Assembly: GCA_937907305.1 (NCBI GenBank)
Contig: CALERQ010000089.1
Coordinates: 1 to 26,613, forward strand
From: an uncultured Clostridia bacterium
GTDB taxonomy: Bacteria > Bacillota > Clostridia > Oscillospirales > Ruminococcaceae
Direction of reading: 5' to 3'
Length of the DNA: 26,613 nucleotides
Below the pieces are notes generated by a model that had not been told where the DNA came from, ran no database searches, and saw only the letters and a list, made by a program, of their open reading frames with translations. Below are positions 17,243 through 24,736 of this stretch, one piece after another; positions within the stretch are counted from its first letter, which is position 1, and every line of letters starts with the position of its first letter. A program made the position numbers and the translations under genes.

Positions 17243-17271
17243 TTGTATTTCCTGCCCAAAAGTGATATAAT
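17243..17271 (+). promoter_or_regulatory. sigma-A promoter of the aminotransferase gene
   Basis: TTGTAT (17243-17248), 17-bp spacer, TATAAT (17266-17271), 49 bases upstream of the start codon. Confidence 0.78.
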
Positions 17272-17320
17272 ATTTTATAATTTTCGTTTTCCCTGAACTC
17301 CACTGCAAGGAGGCTCCGTT

Positions 17321-18535
17321 ATGCAGCCCATCATTCGTTCCGAAAAACTCTCGCAGGTCCATTCCGATATCCGCGGCCCCGTCTATGTCGAGGCCATGAA
17401 GATGATCGCGGAGGGTACCCCCGTCCTGCGCCTCAATACCGGCAATCCCGCCACCTTTGGCTTTACCATGCCTCCCAGCGTGCGCCACGCCCTGCTGGAG
17501 AATGCCGATAAAGCCGTCGGTTACTGCGATTTCCGCGGCATGCCCGCCGCCCGTCAGGCCGTTCTGGAGTACGAAACCGGCAAGGGCATCCAGGGCCTTA
17601 CCCCCGATGATATCTTCGTCGGCAACGGCGTCAGCGAAATGGCCCAGTTCGCCATCACCACTCTGCTCAATTACGGCGATGAGATCCTGCTCCCCAGCCC
17701 CAGCTACTCTCTGTGGACCAATGTCACCCTCATCGCCGGGGCCAAGCCGGTGTTCTACACCTGTGATGAAGCCTCCGACTGGTACCCCGATGTCGCGGAT
17801 ATCCGCCGCAAAATCACCTCCCGCACCCGCGCCATCCTCATCATCAATCCCAATAACCCCACCGGCGCGCTGTATCCCCGCGAACTGCTGGAGCAGATCG
17901 TCGAGATCGCCCGGGAAAAGGATCTCATCCTCCTCTCGGATGAGATCTACGACCGCCTGGTCATGGATGGCAAGGAGCATGTCTCCACCGCCGCCCTCTG
18001 CCCGGATCTCCCGGTCCTCACCTTCAATGGCCTTTCTAAAAGCCACATGATCTGCGGTTTCCGCTGCGGCTGGCTGGCTGTTTCCGGTCCCCGGGAAGTA
18101 ACCAAAGACTTTATCGCCGGCATGGTGGCGCTCACCAGTATGCGCCTGTGCGGCAATGCCCTCACCCAGTTGGTCATCCCCGCTGCCATGCGGGATGAGC
18201 AGAGCACCCGTGAGCTGCTGATCCCCGGCGGAAGACTCTACGAGCAGCGGGAAGCCGCCGTTCAGGCCATCCGCCGGTTCGATTGCCTCTCGGTGGTCAA
18301 AAATACCGGTGCCTTCTACATCTTCCCCCGCATCGACCTCAAAAAGTGCCCCATCACCGATGATAAAAAGTTCGCCATGGATCTCCTGCACCAAAAGCAC
18401 ATTCTGCTGGTGCCCGGCAGCGGCTTCGATTGGCCCCGGCCCGACCATTTCCGGGTCGTCATGCTGCCGGAAGCGAAAGACCTCGCCCGTGCCATGACCG
18501 ATGTCGGTGAATTCCTGCAAACCTACCGCCAGTAA
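17321..18535 (+). CDS. alaA: AlaA-like pyridoxal-phosphate aminotransferase (alanine/glutamate)
   Basis: This class I/II PLP aminotransferase probably makes alanine from pyruvate and glutamate. The 404-residue protein has close full-length resemblance, from memory, to E. coli AlaA: DIRGPV near residue 16, LNTGNPATFGF, VGYCDFRGMPAARQA, GNGVSE, LIINPNNPTGA, SDEIYDRLV, and the PLP lysine K240 in FNGLSKSHMICGFRCGW. It ends PGSGFDWPRPDHFRVVMLP. The start follows AAGGAGG at 7-bp spacing. It has its own promoter and is followed by the HAD gene after a weak hairpin. The exact amino donor is inferred from the family. Confidence 0.88.
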   Translation: MQPIIRSEKLSQVHSDIRGPVYVEAMKMIAEGTPVLRLNTGNPATFGFTMPPSVRHALLENADKAVGYCDFRGMPAARQAVLEYETGKGIQGLTPDDIFVGNGVSEMAQFAITTLLNYGDEILLPSPSYSLWTNVTLIAGAKPVFYTCDEASDWYPDVADIRRKITSRTRAILIINPNNPTGALYPRELLEQIVEIAREKDLILLSDEIYDRLVMDGKEHVSTAALCPDLPVLTFNGLSKSHMICGFRCGWLAVSGPREVTKDFIAGMVALTSMRLCGNALTQLVIPAAMRDEQSTRELLIPGGRLYEQREAAVQAIRRFDCLSVVKNTGAFYIFPRIDLKKCPITDDKKFAMDLLHQKHILLVPGSGFDWPRPDHFRVVMLPEAKDLARAMTDVGEFLQTYRQ

Positions 18536-18549
18536 CAATCAGCAAAAAG

Positions 18550-18573
18550 GCCCCGGCGTCAAACCGGGGCTTT
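18550..18573 (+). terminator. Weak hairpin between aminotransferase and HAD genes
   Basis: GCCCCGG (18550-18556) pairs with CCGGGGC (18564-18570) with only three T after it. It may attenuate rather than stop read-through into the HAD gene 30 bases further on. Confidence 0.5.
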
Positions 18574-18602
18574 CCCATTACCGCATCATCACGGAGGACC
18601 CC

Positions 18603-19292
18603 ATGAAAGCCATCTTCATTGATATCGATAACACCCTGCTGGATTTCGATGCCTATATCCGTACCACCATGGAACAGGGCTTCGCCCATTTCGGCCTGCC
18701 CGCCTACCGCCCGGAAATGTACCATACCTTTACCGCCGAAAATAATAAGCTCTGGCGGCAGATCGAGGAGGGCACCCTTACCTTCGCCGAACTTCAAAAA
18801 ATCCGCTGGAACAATGTCTTTGCCGCCCTCGGCATCCATTTTGATGGCCCCACTTTCGAGCACTACTTCCGTGCCGCCCTGCACGAGAGCGCCATCCCTG
18901 TCCCCGGTGCCATGGAGCTCCTGCAAAGCCTTTCCGGCCGCGCGCTTCTGTGCGTCGCCAGCAACGGCCCCTACGAACAGCAGATCCACCGGCTGGAGAT
19001 CGGCGGCATGAAGCCATACTTCGATTATTTCTTCATCTCGGAGCGTGCCGGCGCCGCCAAGCCCGCCCCCGCCTTCTTCGATTACGCCTTCCGGGAGCTG
19101 AATCAAGAACGCAAAGTCCCCATTTTGCCGGAAGAGACCCTCATCATCGGGGATTCTCTCTCATCCGATATGGCCGGCGGTTTACAGTATGGCATGAAGA
19201 CCTGCTACTACCGCCGCCCCGGGGCCCCTGCCGCTCCCGCCGGGGCAGACTGCACCGTCACCGACCTGCGCCAGATTCCCACCCTTTTCTAA
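18603..19292 (+). CDS. HAD-superfamily hydrolase, YjjG/YfnB-like nucleotidase
   Basis: HAD phosphatases hydrolyse phosphate esters through an aspartyl intermediate. The 229-residue product has motif I DIDNTLLDF (nucleophile D7, acid D9), a helical cap in the first third, motif II CVASNGP, a lysine motif ERAGAAKPAPAFFDYAF, and motif III GDSLSSDMAGG. The LLDF continuation after motif I resembles the YjjG/YfnB group of pyrimidine 5'-nucleotidases, but substrate cannot be assigned. The start at 18603 follows GGAGG and places motif I at the N terminus as usual; the frame is open further upstream without a family match. It is probably partly co-transcribed with the aminotransferase. Confidence 0.85.
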   Translation: MKAIFIDIDNTLLDFDAYIRTTMEQGFAHFGLPAYRPEMYHTFTAENNKLWRQIEEGTLTFAELQKIRWNNVFAALGIHFDGPTFEHYFRAALHESAIPVPGAMELLQSLSGRALLCVASNGPYEQQIHRLEIGGMKPYFDYFFISERAGAAKPAPAFFDYAFRELNQERKVPILPEETLIIGDSLSSDMAGGLQYGMKTCYYRRPGAPAAPAGADCTVTDLRQIPTLF

Positions 19293-19313
19293 TTGCTGCG
19301 TTGCCCCGGGTAT

Positions 19314-19396
19314 GGCCCGCAGGCGATGCTTCGCATCGTGCCGTCCCTCGCTTCGCTCGGAACCGGCCCCGCAGCTCCGCTGCGGCCCTGCGGGCC
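19314..19396. repeat. Three-hairpin cloverleaf element 3
   Basis: Closing stem GGCCCGCAGG (19314-19323)/CCTGCGGGCC (19387-19396), 10 bp perfect and nearly identical to the arms of elements 2 and 5. It encloses CGATGC-ttc-GCATCG (19324-19338), a degenerate middle hairpin around CGCTTCG (about 19341-19366) and CCGCAGC-tcc-GCTGCGG (19369-19385). It lies 22 bases after the HAD stop, with no ordinary terminator in between. Confidence 0.82.
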
Positions 19397-19435
19397 GCCT
19401 TCCGCAATATTTGATAGCCCATTAGGAGACATCTC

Positions 19436-20038
19436 ATGAAGAAAAAGCTCCCAAAGCCTGCTGTTCTTTCCGCAGCTGCCGCTTTCCTGTTTCTTTTCGC
19501 GGCAGCCGGGTACTTTATTCTGTTTGTCCCGGCACCAGACCGTGAAACAAAAATAGCGGTCCCAGCCACCTTTTTCTGCGATACGGAAGAAAACTATATT
19601 GTATCTCAAACGGATGGGAATTGCTCAGCATATGCCGCCGCCTACCTTCTCCGCCATATGGGGGAGGAAACGGACGGCGAAATGCTTGCCGCCGGGATGC
19701 GTCGGATTTTTGGCTTTGTTCCGGCATCCTCCGTTGTCCGCGCGCTGAATGTCTACGGCTACACCGCAGCCGCCTACCATGGCAGTCTCACCTCGTTAAA
19801 GCAGCGGTTGGCGCAGGGAATACCGGTCATTGTCTTTATTCGGATCCCTGGCGATACCCACTATGCGGTTGTCACGGGCTACGATGAACAGTACCTGTAC
19901 CTTGCGGATTCCCTCCCGGAAAACGCCAATGCCGTGAGCGAGGGGTACAACCGCCGGCTTTCTGCCGGGGAATTTCTCTCGCTTTGGGAAACGGATTCTC
20001 TCCTCCCGGATAATATCTATATCGCCATAACCGCATAA
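19436..20038 (+). CDS. Membrane-anchored C39-like cysteine peptidase
   Basis: The 200-residue protein has a basic start and one hydrophobic segment (about 10-31, no clear lipobox), then a papain-like fold of the C39 type. Candidate active-site residues are Q58 and C63 in VSQTDGNCSAYAAAYLL, H142 in GDTHYAVVTGYD and D158 in YLYLADS, the usual C39 order. C39 domains cleave leader peptides with double-glycine sites in peptide exporters, but stand-alone C39_2-like proteins have unknown substrates. No exporter or bacteriocin precursor is visible nearby. Its base composition looks less GC-rich than the neighbours, which could mean acquisition; I did not quantify it. The start follows AGGAGA. Confidence 0.75.
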   Translation: MKKKLPKPAVLSAAAAFLFLFAAAGYFILFVPAPDRETKIAVPATFFCDTEENYIVSQTDGNCSAYAAAYLLRHMGEETDGEMLAAGMRRIFGFVPASSVVRALNVYGYTAAAYHGSLTSLKQRLAQGIPVIVFIRIPGDTHYAVVTGYDEQYLYLADSLPENANAVSEGYNRRLSAGEFLSLWETDSLLPDNIYIAITA

Positions 20039-20042
20039 CCGC

Positions 20043-20079
20043 AAAAAACCGACCCGCATTTTCCGCAGGTCGGTTTTTT
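20043..20079. terminator. Two-way terminator between C39-like gene and RNase gene
   Basis: AAAAAACCGACC (20043-20054) pairs with GGTCGGTTTTTT (20068-20079), a perfect 12-bp stem with a 13-nt loop. A- and T-runs at either end let it work for both converging genes. Confidence 0.93.
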
Positions 20080-20098
20080 ATACCGTTTTGGTTGGGGA

Positions 20099-21694
20099 TC
20101 ACTTTTCCCAGCGGCGGCACAGCTCCTCCACCTCGTCCGCAAAGCGGGCCACATCGCGGTTGGCGCCCTGTTTGTAGCCGTTCGCAATGCCGGTAAGCCG
20201 TTCCACAGCCGCCAGCAGCCGACGGAATACCTCGCTGACAAAACCGGCTTTCTTTTCCTTGTCCCGTGGGAAGTCCCGTCCCTTGGCCAGGCACGCGCCA
20301 TCCATCAGGCTGTACTCCGATTCAAAGAGCGGTACTTCGGCCGTGTAGCCCAGCCCCTGCAGCGTCTCGCAGAAGCTCAGCGCCGCGGTTTCCTCACCGT
20401 GCACTATAAAGACCTTCTTGGGCTTCTGCCCCTGCATCTCCAGCCAGTGGAGGAGTCCGTTCTTATCCGCGTGGCTGGACATGAACTTAAAGGAGCAGAT
20501 TTCCGCCCGCACCGCTATCTTTTCCCCAAAGAGCTTGATGGAGGTAAGACCGTCCAGCAGCTGCCGTCCCATCGTTCCCTCACTCTGGTAGCCGACGAAT
20601 ACCACGGAACATTCCGGCCGCCACAGGTTGTGCTTCAGGTGGTGCCGGATACGCCCGGCCTCACACATGCCGCTGGAGGCGATGATGACCTTGGGGGTCG
20701 GGTCGGTGTTCAGCGCCATCGATTCCTGCGAGGTGCGGGAAAGCTTCAGTCCGGGGAAGCTGATGGGCTTAAAGCCGTTTTTCAGCAGCTCTATGGTCTC
20801 CTCATCGGCATAGCCGGTCAGGTCGCCGTCGTAAATCTGGGTGGCCTCCAGTGCCAGCGGGCTATCCACATATACTGTAAAGTTGGGGTTCGATTTCACC
20901 AGCCCCCGCGCCTTGATCTCCCGGATGTGATACAGCAGCTCCTGGGTGCGCCCCACCGCAAAGGAGGGGATCACCACATTGCCGCCCCGGGCCAGTGTCC
21001 GGTCTATGATCTCGGAAAGATCCTTCGGTACATCCTCGCCGGTCTCGTGCAGCCGGTCGCCGTAGGTGGATTCCATCACCACATAATCGGAAGCCGGCAC
21101 CGGCTGCGGATCCCGGATAATAGGCTTATCCACATTGCCGATATCTCCGGAAAAGGTGACGGTACGGGTCTCGGCGCCCTCCGTCACCGTAAAGCGGATC
21201 GCCGCCGAGCCCAGCAGGTGCCCGGCGTCATACCAGTCCGTCACAATGCCGGGGAACAGCTCCACATGGTCGCCGTAGCTTACCGGCACCAGCAGTGCCA
21301 GCGTGTCGGTCGCGTCCTGCACCGTGTAAAGAGCGTCCTCGGTCGGATCACCGCTGCGTTTATTCTTCTTCGCCTTCCACTGGGCATCGCTTTCCTGTAT
21401 CCGGGCGCTGTCCAGCAGCATGATCTTTAAGAGGTCGCAGGTTGCCCGCGTCGCGTAGATAGGCCCCTTGTAGCCGTTTTTCACCAGCAGCGGCAGACGC
21501 CCGCTGTGGTCGGTGTGGGCATGGGTCACACATACCGCGTCTATTGCTGTCGCATCAAAGAACAGCTCGTTTTCGTTGTATACATCGCCGCCCTGCTGCA
21601 GGCCGCAGTCAATAAGAATATTTTTGCCGCAGGCGGTCAAGCGGTGACAGCTGCCGGTCACTACCCGGGCCGCGCCCCAAAAGCTCAGTTTCAT
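20099..21694 (-). CDS. Beta-CASP metallo-beta-lactamase-fold RNase
   Basis: The 531-residue product belongs to the beta-CASP group of metallo-beta-lactamase enzymes that cut RNA (CPSF73-like, also called MBL-fold RNA-specificity proteins). Zinc motifs are HAHTDHSGRLPLL (H58-H63), DAGHLLGSAAI, SGDIGN, and the C-terminal SSHADKNGLLHW and FIVHGEETAA. The beta-CASP insert contains SFAVGRTQELLYHI, DSPLALEAT and SSGMCEAGRIRHHLK. About 70 helical, charged residues extend past the catalytic core. The start at 21694 follows GAAAGGAG and puts MKLSFWGAARVVTGS at the N terminus; an ATG at 21730 is too close to the predicted promoter. Endo- or exonuclease activity cannot be told from sequence. Confidence 0.9.
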   Translation of the reverse strand: MKLSFWGAARVVTGSCHRLTACGKNILIDCGLQQGGDVYNENELFFDATAIDAVCVTHAHTDHSGRLPLLVKNGYKGPIYATRATCDLLKIMLLDSARIQESDAQWKAKKNKRSGDPTEDALYTVQDATDTLALLVPVSYGDHVELFPGIVTDWYDAGHLLGSAAIRFTVTEGAETRTVTFSGDIGNVDKPIIRDPQPVPASDYVVMESTYGDRLHETGEDVPKDLSEIIDRTLARGGNVVIPSFAVGRTQELLYHIREIKARGLVKSNPNFTVYVDSPLALEATQIYDGDLTGYADEETIELLKNGFKPISFPGLKLSRTSQESMALNTDPTPKVIIASSGMCEAGRIRHHLKHNLWRPECSVVFVGYQSEGTMGRQLLDGLTSIKLFGEKIAVRAEICSFKFMSSHADKNGLLHWLEMQGQKPKKVFIVHGEETAALSFCETLQGLGYTAEVPLFESEYSLMDGACLAKGRDFPRDKEKKAGFVSEVFRRLLAAVERLTGIANGYKQGANRDVARFADEVEELCRRWEK

Positions 21695-21718
21695 GCTATC
21701 GCTCCTTTCACTGCTTTT

Positions 21719-21747
21719 AGTATACCACACCCCGCCGCAAAAGGAAA
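21719..21747 (-). promoter_or_regulatory. Extended -10 promoter of the beta-CASP RNase gene
   Basis: On the - strand, TGGTATACT (21719-21727) gives an extended -10. The -35 (TTTCCT, 21742-21747) at 17-bp spacing is poor. Confidence 0.5.
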
Positions 21748-21828
21748 GGGGACAGCAGCCGGCCGGTGGGCATTTGCCGTGGGTTTTGTATTCTGTTTCT
21801 CGGCATCATTCTGCCAGGGGAGAGGGAA

Positions 21829-21912
21829 GCGGCGCAGCCGCGCGCCCTGCGGGCGCGCCCCCAGCCCTCCGGGCCGGGGTGGGCGGGGCAAAGCCCCGCC
21901 CGGCTGCGCCGC
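21829..21912. repeat. Three-hairpin cloverleaf element 4
   Basis: Closing stem GCGGCGCAGCCG (21829-21840)/CGGCTGCGCCGC (21901-21912), 12 bp perfect. It encloses CGCGCCC-tgc-GGGCGCG (21841-21857), CCCCAGCCC-tcc-GGGCCGGGG (21859-21879, one A/C mismatch) and GGCGGGGC-aaa-GCCCCGCC (21882-21900). It lies past the GNAT gene terminator and before the RNase promoter. Confidence 0.9.
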
Positions 21913-21946
21913 CTTGGCCTCCGCCGCCAGTTCCTCCCCAAACCGC

Positions 21947-21979
21947 AAAAAGCCGCCCCCGCGCAGGGAGCAGCCTTTT
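21947..21979 (-). terminator. Rho-independent terminator of the GNAT gene
   Basis: On the - strand, AAAAGGCTGCTCCC pairs with GGGGGCGGCTTTTT with three wobbles, ending in five T. It starts 4 bases after the GNAT stop. Confidence 0.82.
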
Positions 21980-21982
21980 CTT

Positions 21983-22471
21983 TTACAGCTCTTTGTAGTA
22001 GGGACAGATGTCCTCGTAGTGCCTGTCCTTCATCCGGAATCCCTTGGGAATGGTGCCCAGCTGGGTAAAGCCCAGCCGCTCGTAGAGGTGCCGGGCGTGC
22101 AGATTGGTGGCCACCACCGCATTAAACTGCATCACGCCAAAGCCCAGTTTTTTGCCCATGGCAAGGCAGTCCAGCACCAGCTTTTCGCCAATATGCAGCC
22201 CACGGGCTTCGCCGCTTACCGCGTAGCTCGCGTTGCAGATATGCCCGCAGCGGCCTACATTGTTGGGGTGCAGGATGTAAAGCCCCAGTATTGTTCCGGC
22301 TTCGTCCTCCGCCACGCCGCACCAGCTCTGCCCGGCAAAAAACTCTCTGCCGCTTTCCTCGGTCAGCAGCTCCTCCTGCGGGAAGGCAATGCCGTCCTCC
22401 ACCACCTCATTCCAGATGGCTACCATCGCCGGCAGGTCTCGGCTTTCATATCCTCGTATCGTGATCTGCAT
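21983..22471 (-). CDS. GNAT-family N-acetyltransferase
   Basis: GNAT enzymes move an acetyl group from acetyl-CoA to an amine. The 162-residue protein has the usual layout: IRGYESRDLPAMVAIWNEV at the N terminus, a central beta strand GTILGLYILHPN, the acetyl-CoA loop RGLHIGEKLVLDCL, then NAVVATNLHARHLYERLGF with the family's asparagine and C-terminal tyrosine. It resembles the PhnO/phosphinothricin-acetyltransferase-like branch loosely, so the substrate is open. The start follows AAAAGGAG. It lies between htpG and the RNase gene, flanked on both sides by cloverleaf elements, and ends at its own terminator. Confidence 0.85.
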   Translation of the reverse strand: MQITIRGYESRDLPAMVAIWNEVVEDGIAFPQEELLTEESGREFFAGQSWCGVAEDEAGTILGLYILHPNNVGRCGHICNASYAVSGEARGLHIGEKLVLDCLAMGKKLGFGVMQFNAVVATNLHARHLYERLGFTQLGTIPKGFRMKDRHYEDICPYYKEL

Positions 22472-22523
22472 GGGTCAAATCTCCTTTTGTCACTCTTTCG
22501 GCTCCCTGCAAGGCATGGGCTTC

Positions 22524-22599
22524 GGCCCCGCAGGGCGGCGCTTCGCGCCGTGACGGCCTTCGGCCGTCCCCGCGGCTTCGCCGCGGCCCCTGCGGGGCC
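22524..22599. repeat. Three-hairpin cloverleaf element 5
   Basis: Closing stem GGCCCCGCAGGG (22524-22535)/CCCTGCGGGGCC (22588-22599), 12 bp perfect. It encloses CGGCGC-ttc-GCGCCG (22536-22550), GACGGCC-ttc-GGCCGTC (22552-22568) and CCGCGGC-ttc-GCCGCGG (22570-22586). All four stems are perfect and all three loops are TTC. It starts about 32 bases past the htpG stop, with no ordinary terminator seen there. Confidence 0.92.
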
Positions 22600-22631
22600 G
22601 CTTTGCTCTCCGCAAGCTTTTCAGCCTCGCC

Positions 22632-24539
22632 TTACCGCTCCATCAGCCCGGTGATCAGCCGGCACAGCTCGGCCGGCTCCTCTATCGGCACTCCGCCGAT
22701 GAGGCATCCCTCGGCATACAGGAGCTTTGCGTAGTCCGCCAGCTTTTCCTTGTCGGTCACGGCGTATTCCTTCAGCTTGGCCGTCACCGGGTGGTCGGGA
22801 TTCAGCTCCAGCACCACATCCGCCTTAAAGCGGTTCTCCCGCCCCGGCATGGCGTTTAAGGTCTGCTCCATCTCCATCGAAAGCCCGCCCTCGGTGGAAA
22901 GACATACCGGGTGGGATTTCAGCTTATCGGTAAAGCGCACCGCGTGCACTTTCTCGCCCAGCGCCTCCTTCATCGCCGCGAAGAGATCGGCCGCCGCCTC
23001 GTTTTCCTCGGCCAGCGCCTTCTTCTGCTCCTCGGTGGAAAGATCGATCTCATCGGTGCGGATGTTGAGGAACTTCTTGCCGTCATATTCCCGCAGCGTC
23101 TTGATGGCAAACTCATCCACCTGCCCGGTCATATACAGCATCTCATAGCCGGCTTCTTTTATCTGGTCGGCCTGCGGCAGGGCGTCTATCGCCTCTACCG
23201 TGCGGCCGCAGCCGTAGTAGATGGCCTCCTGGCCCTCCTTCATGCGGCCCACATATTCCTTCAGGGTGGTCAGCTTCTTTTCGGTGGAGGAATAGAACAG
23301 CTGCAGATCCTGCAGGGTGTCCTTGTGCATTCCGTAGTCCATGCACAGGCCGTAGGTCATCTGCGTGCCGAATTCCTTCCACAGCGCCTCGTATTTCTCA
23401 CGGTCGTTTTCCAAGAGCTTCTCCAGCTCGCCTTTAATGCGCCGCTCCAGCGCGCGCTCGATCAGCTGCAGCTGACGGTCATGCTGCAGCATCTCCCGGC
23501 TGATGTTGAGCGAGAGATCCTCGCTGTCCACCAGGCCCCGCACAAAGCTGAAATAGTCCGGCAGCAGGTCGGCGCACTTTTCCATGATGAGCACGCCGCG
23601 GGAATAGAGCTGCAAGCCCTTTTCGTAGCTGGTGGAGTAGTAGTTCATCGGGGCGTGGCTGGGGATAAACAACAGGGCGTGGAAGGTGGCGTTGCCCTCG
23701 GTGCGGGTGTGGATGACCACCGCCGGGTCCTCGTAATCATAGAACTTGCCCTTGTAGAACTCGTTGTACTCCTCCTGGGTGACCTCGCTCTTCTGCTTGC
23801 GCCACAGCGGCACCATGCTGTTCAGGGTGGTCTCTTCCCACACCGTCTCATATTCCGGCTTTTCGGGGGCTTCCTCGCCCTCCGGCACGGCCTTGGGGCG
23901 GTACTGCGGCATCGAAAGGGTGATGGGGTAACGGATATAGTCGGAATACTTCTTCACCAGCTCGGAAAGCCGGTATTCCTCCAGGAAGTCGCTGTACTTC
24001 TCGTCCTCGGTGTCGTCCTTCAGGTGCAGCGTGATGCGGGTGCCCTTCCAGTCCATTTCGCAGGGCTCTATGGTGTAGCCCTCGGCGCCGCTGGATTCCC
24101 ACCGGCTGCCGGTTTCCTCGCCCCAGGCGCGGCTTTCCACCGTTACATGGTCAGCCACCATAAAGGCGGAGTAAAACCCTACGCCGAACTGTCCGATGAC
24201 TTCCACATCCTCGCCGGTCTCGTTTTCCCGCTTAAAGTCCAGGCTGCCGCTCTTGGCAATGGTGCCAAGGTTCTTTTCCAGCTCCTCGGCGGTCATGCCG
24301 CAGCCGTTATCGGTGATGGTCAGCAGCCGGTTTTCCTTATCCACCGCCAGGGCAATTTTGTAATCACCGCGGGTCAGGGGAATGCTGTCATCGGTCAGCG
24401 AGCGGAAATACAGCTTATCAATGGCATCGCTGGCATTGCTGATGAGCTCCCGCAGGAAGATCTCTTTGTGGGTGTAGATGGAGTTGATCATCATATCCAG
24501 GAGCTTTTTGCTCTCGGCTTTGAACTGCTTGGTCCTCAT
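22632..24539 (-). CDS. htpG: HtpG, bacterial Hsp90 chaperone
   Basis: HtpG is a homodimeric ATP-driven chaperone for late folding in the cytoplasm. The 635-residue protein has the GHKL ATP-binding domain (RELISNASDAIDKL, ITDNGCGMTAEEL, IGQFGVGFYSAFMVADHV), a middle domain with the conserved SLNISREMLQHDRQL, and a C-terminal dimer domain with a shortened end typical of bacteria (no MEEVD). The length is normal. The start follows AAGGAGG at 10-bp spacing. It lies downstream of clpB on the same strand, separated by 197 bp that contain repeat copy B. No CIRCE box or strong promoter was found in the gap. Confidence 0.97.
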   Translation of the reverse strand: MRTKQFKAESKKLLDMMINSIYTHKEIFLRELISNASDAIDKLYFRSLTDDSIPLTRGDYKIALAVDKENRLLTITDNGCGMTAEELEKNLGTIAKSGSLDFKRENETGEDVEVIGQFGVGFYSAFMVADHVTVESRAWGEETGSRWESSGAEGYTIEPCEMDWKGTRITLHLKDDTEDEKYSDFLEEYRLSELVKKYSDYIRYPITLSMPQYRPKAVPEGEEAPEKPEYETVWEETTLNSMVPLWRKQKSEVTQEEYNEFYKGKFYDYEDPAVVIHTRTEGNATFHALLFIPSHAPMNYYSTSYEKGLQLYSRGVLIMEKCADLLPDYFSFVRGLVDSEDLSLNISREMLQHDRQLQLIERALERRIKGELEKLLENDREKYEALWKEFGTQMTYGLCMDYGMHKDTLQDLQLFYSSTEKKLTTLKEYVGRMKEGQEAIYYGCGRTVEAIDALPQADQIKEAGYEMLYMTGQVDEFAIKTLREYDGKKFLNIRTDEIDLSTEEQKKALAEENEAAADLFAAMKEALGEKVHAVRFTDKLKSHPVCLSTEGGLSMEMEQTLNAMPGRENRFKADVVLELNPDHPVTAKLKEYAVTDKEKLADYAKLLYAEGCLIGGVPIEEPAELCRLITGLMER

Positions 24540-24605
24540 GGAATCTCAGCCTCCTTTTTGGCGTTTTTTTATCGTTTTCCCGGCGGCTTACCGGGCGACC
24601 GGATA

Positions 24606-24700
24606 GATCGGCTCCGGCGGTGTCGCTGGCGTCGCAAGGCATCAGCCCGTCTTCGCCGGGCAAGAGCCTTCCTTCCGCCGCTCCTTGCCGTATCTCGATC
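24606..24700 (-). repeat. Nested-palindrome intergenic repeat, copy B (upstream of htpG)
   Basis: This 95-bp element corresponds to 13208-13301. Nested pairs are GATCG/CGATC at the ends, CGGCGG (24615-24620)/CCGCCG (24675-24680), AAGGC (24636-24640)/GCCTT (24666-24670) and GCCCG (24645-24649)/CGGGC (24657-24661). A-T in the third helix replaces C-G of copy A, a compensatory change. It begins 67 bases upstream of the htpG start. Confidence 0.7.
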
Positions 24701-24736
24701 TCCCCGGCCGCCCGGCTTCGCGGCCGCTGTTTTTCC

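Noticed and set aside
14923..22599. Cloverleaf elements as tRNA genes
   Set aside because: Hairpin loops are 3-4 nt, there is no 7-nt anticodon or T loop, no invariant tRNA bases and no CCA end.
14923..22599. Cloverleaf elements as a CRISPR array
   Set aside because: Copies are single, kilobases apart, not identical in sequence and have no spacer structure.
14923..22599. Cloverleaf elements as ordinary rho-independent terminators
   Set aside because: No U-tract follows any of them, and three lie beside separate, proper terminators.
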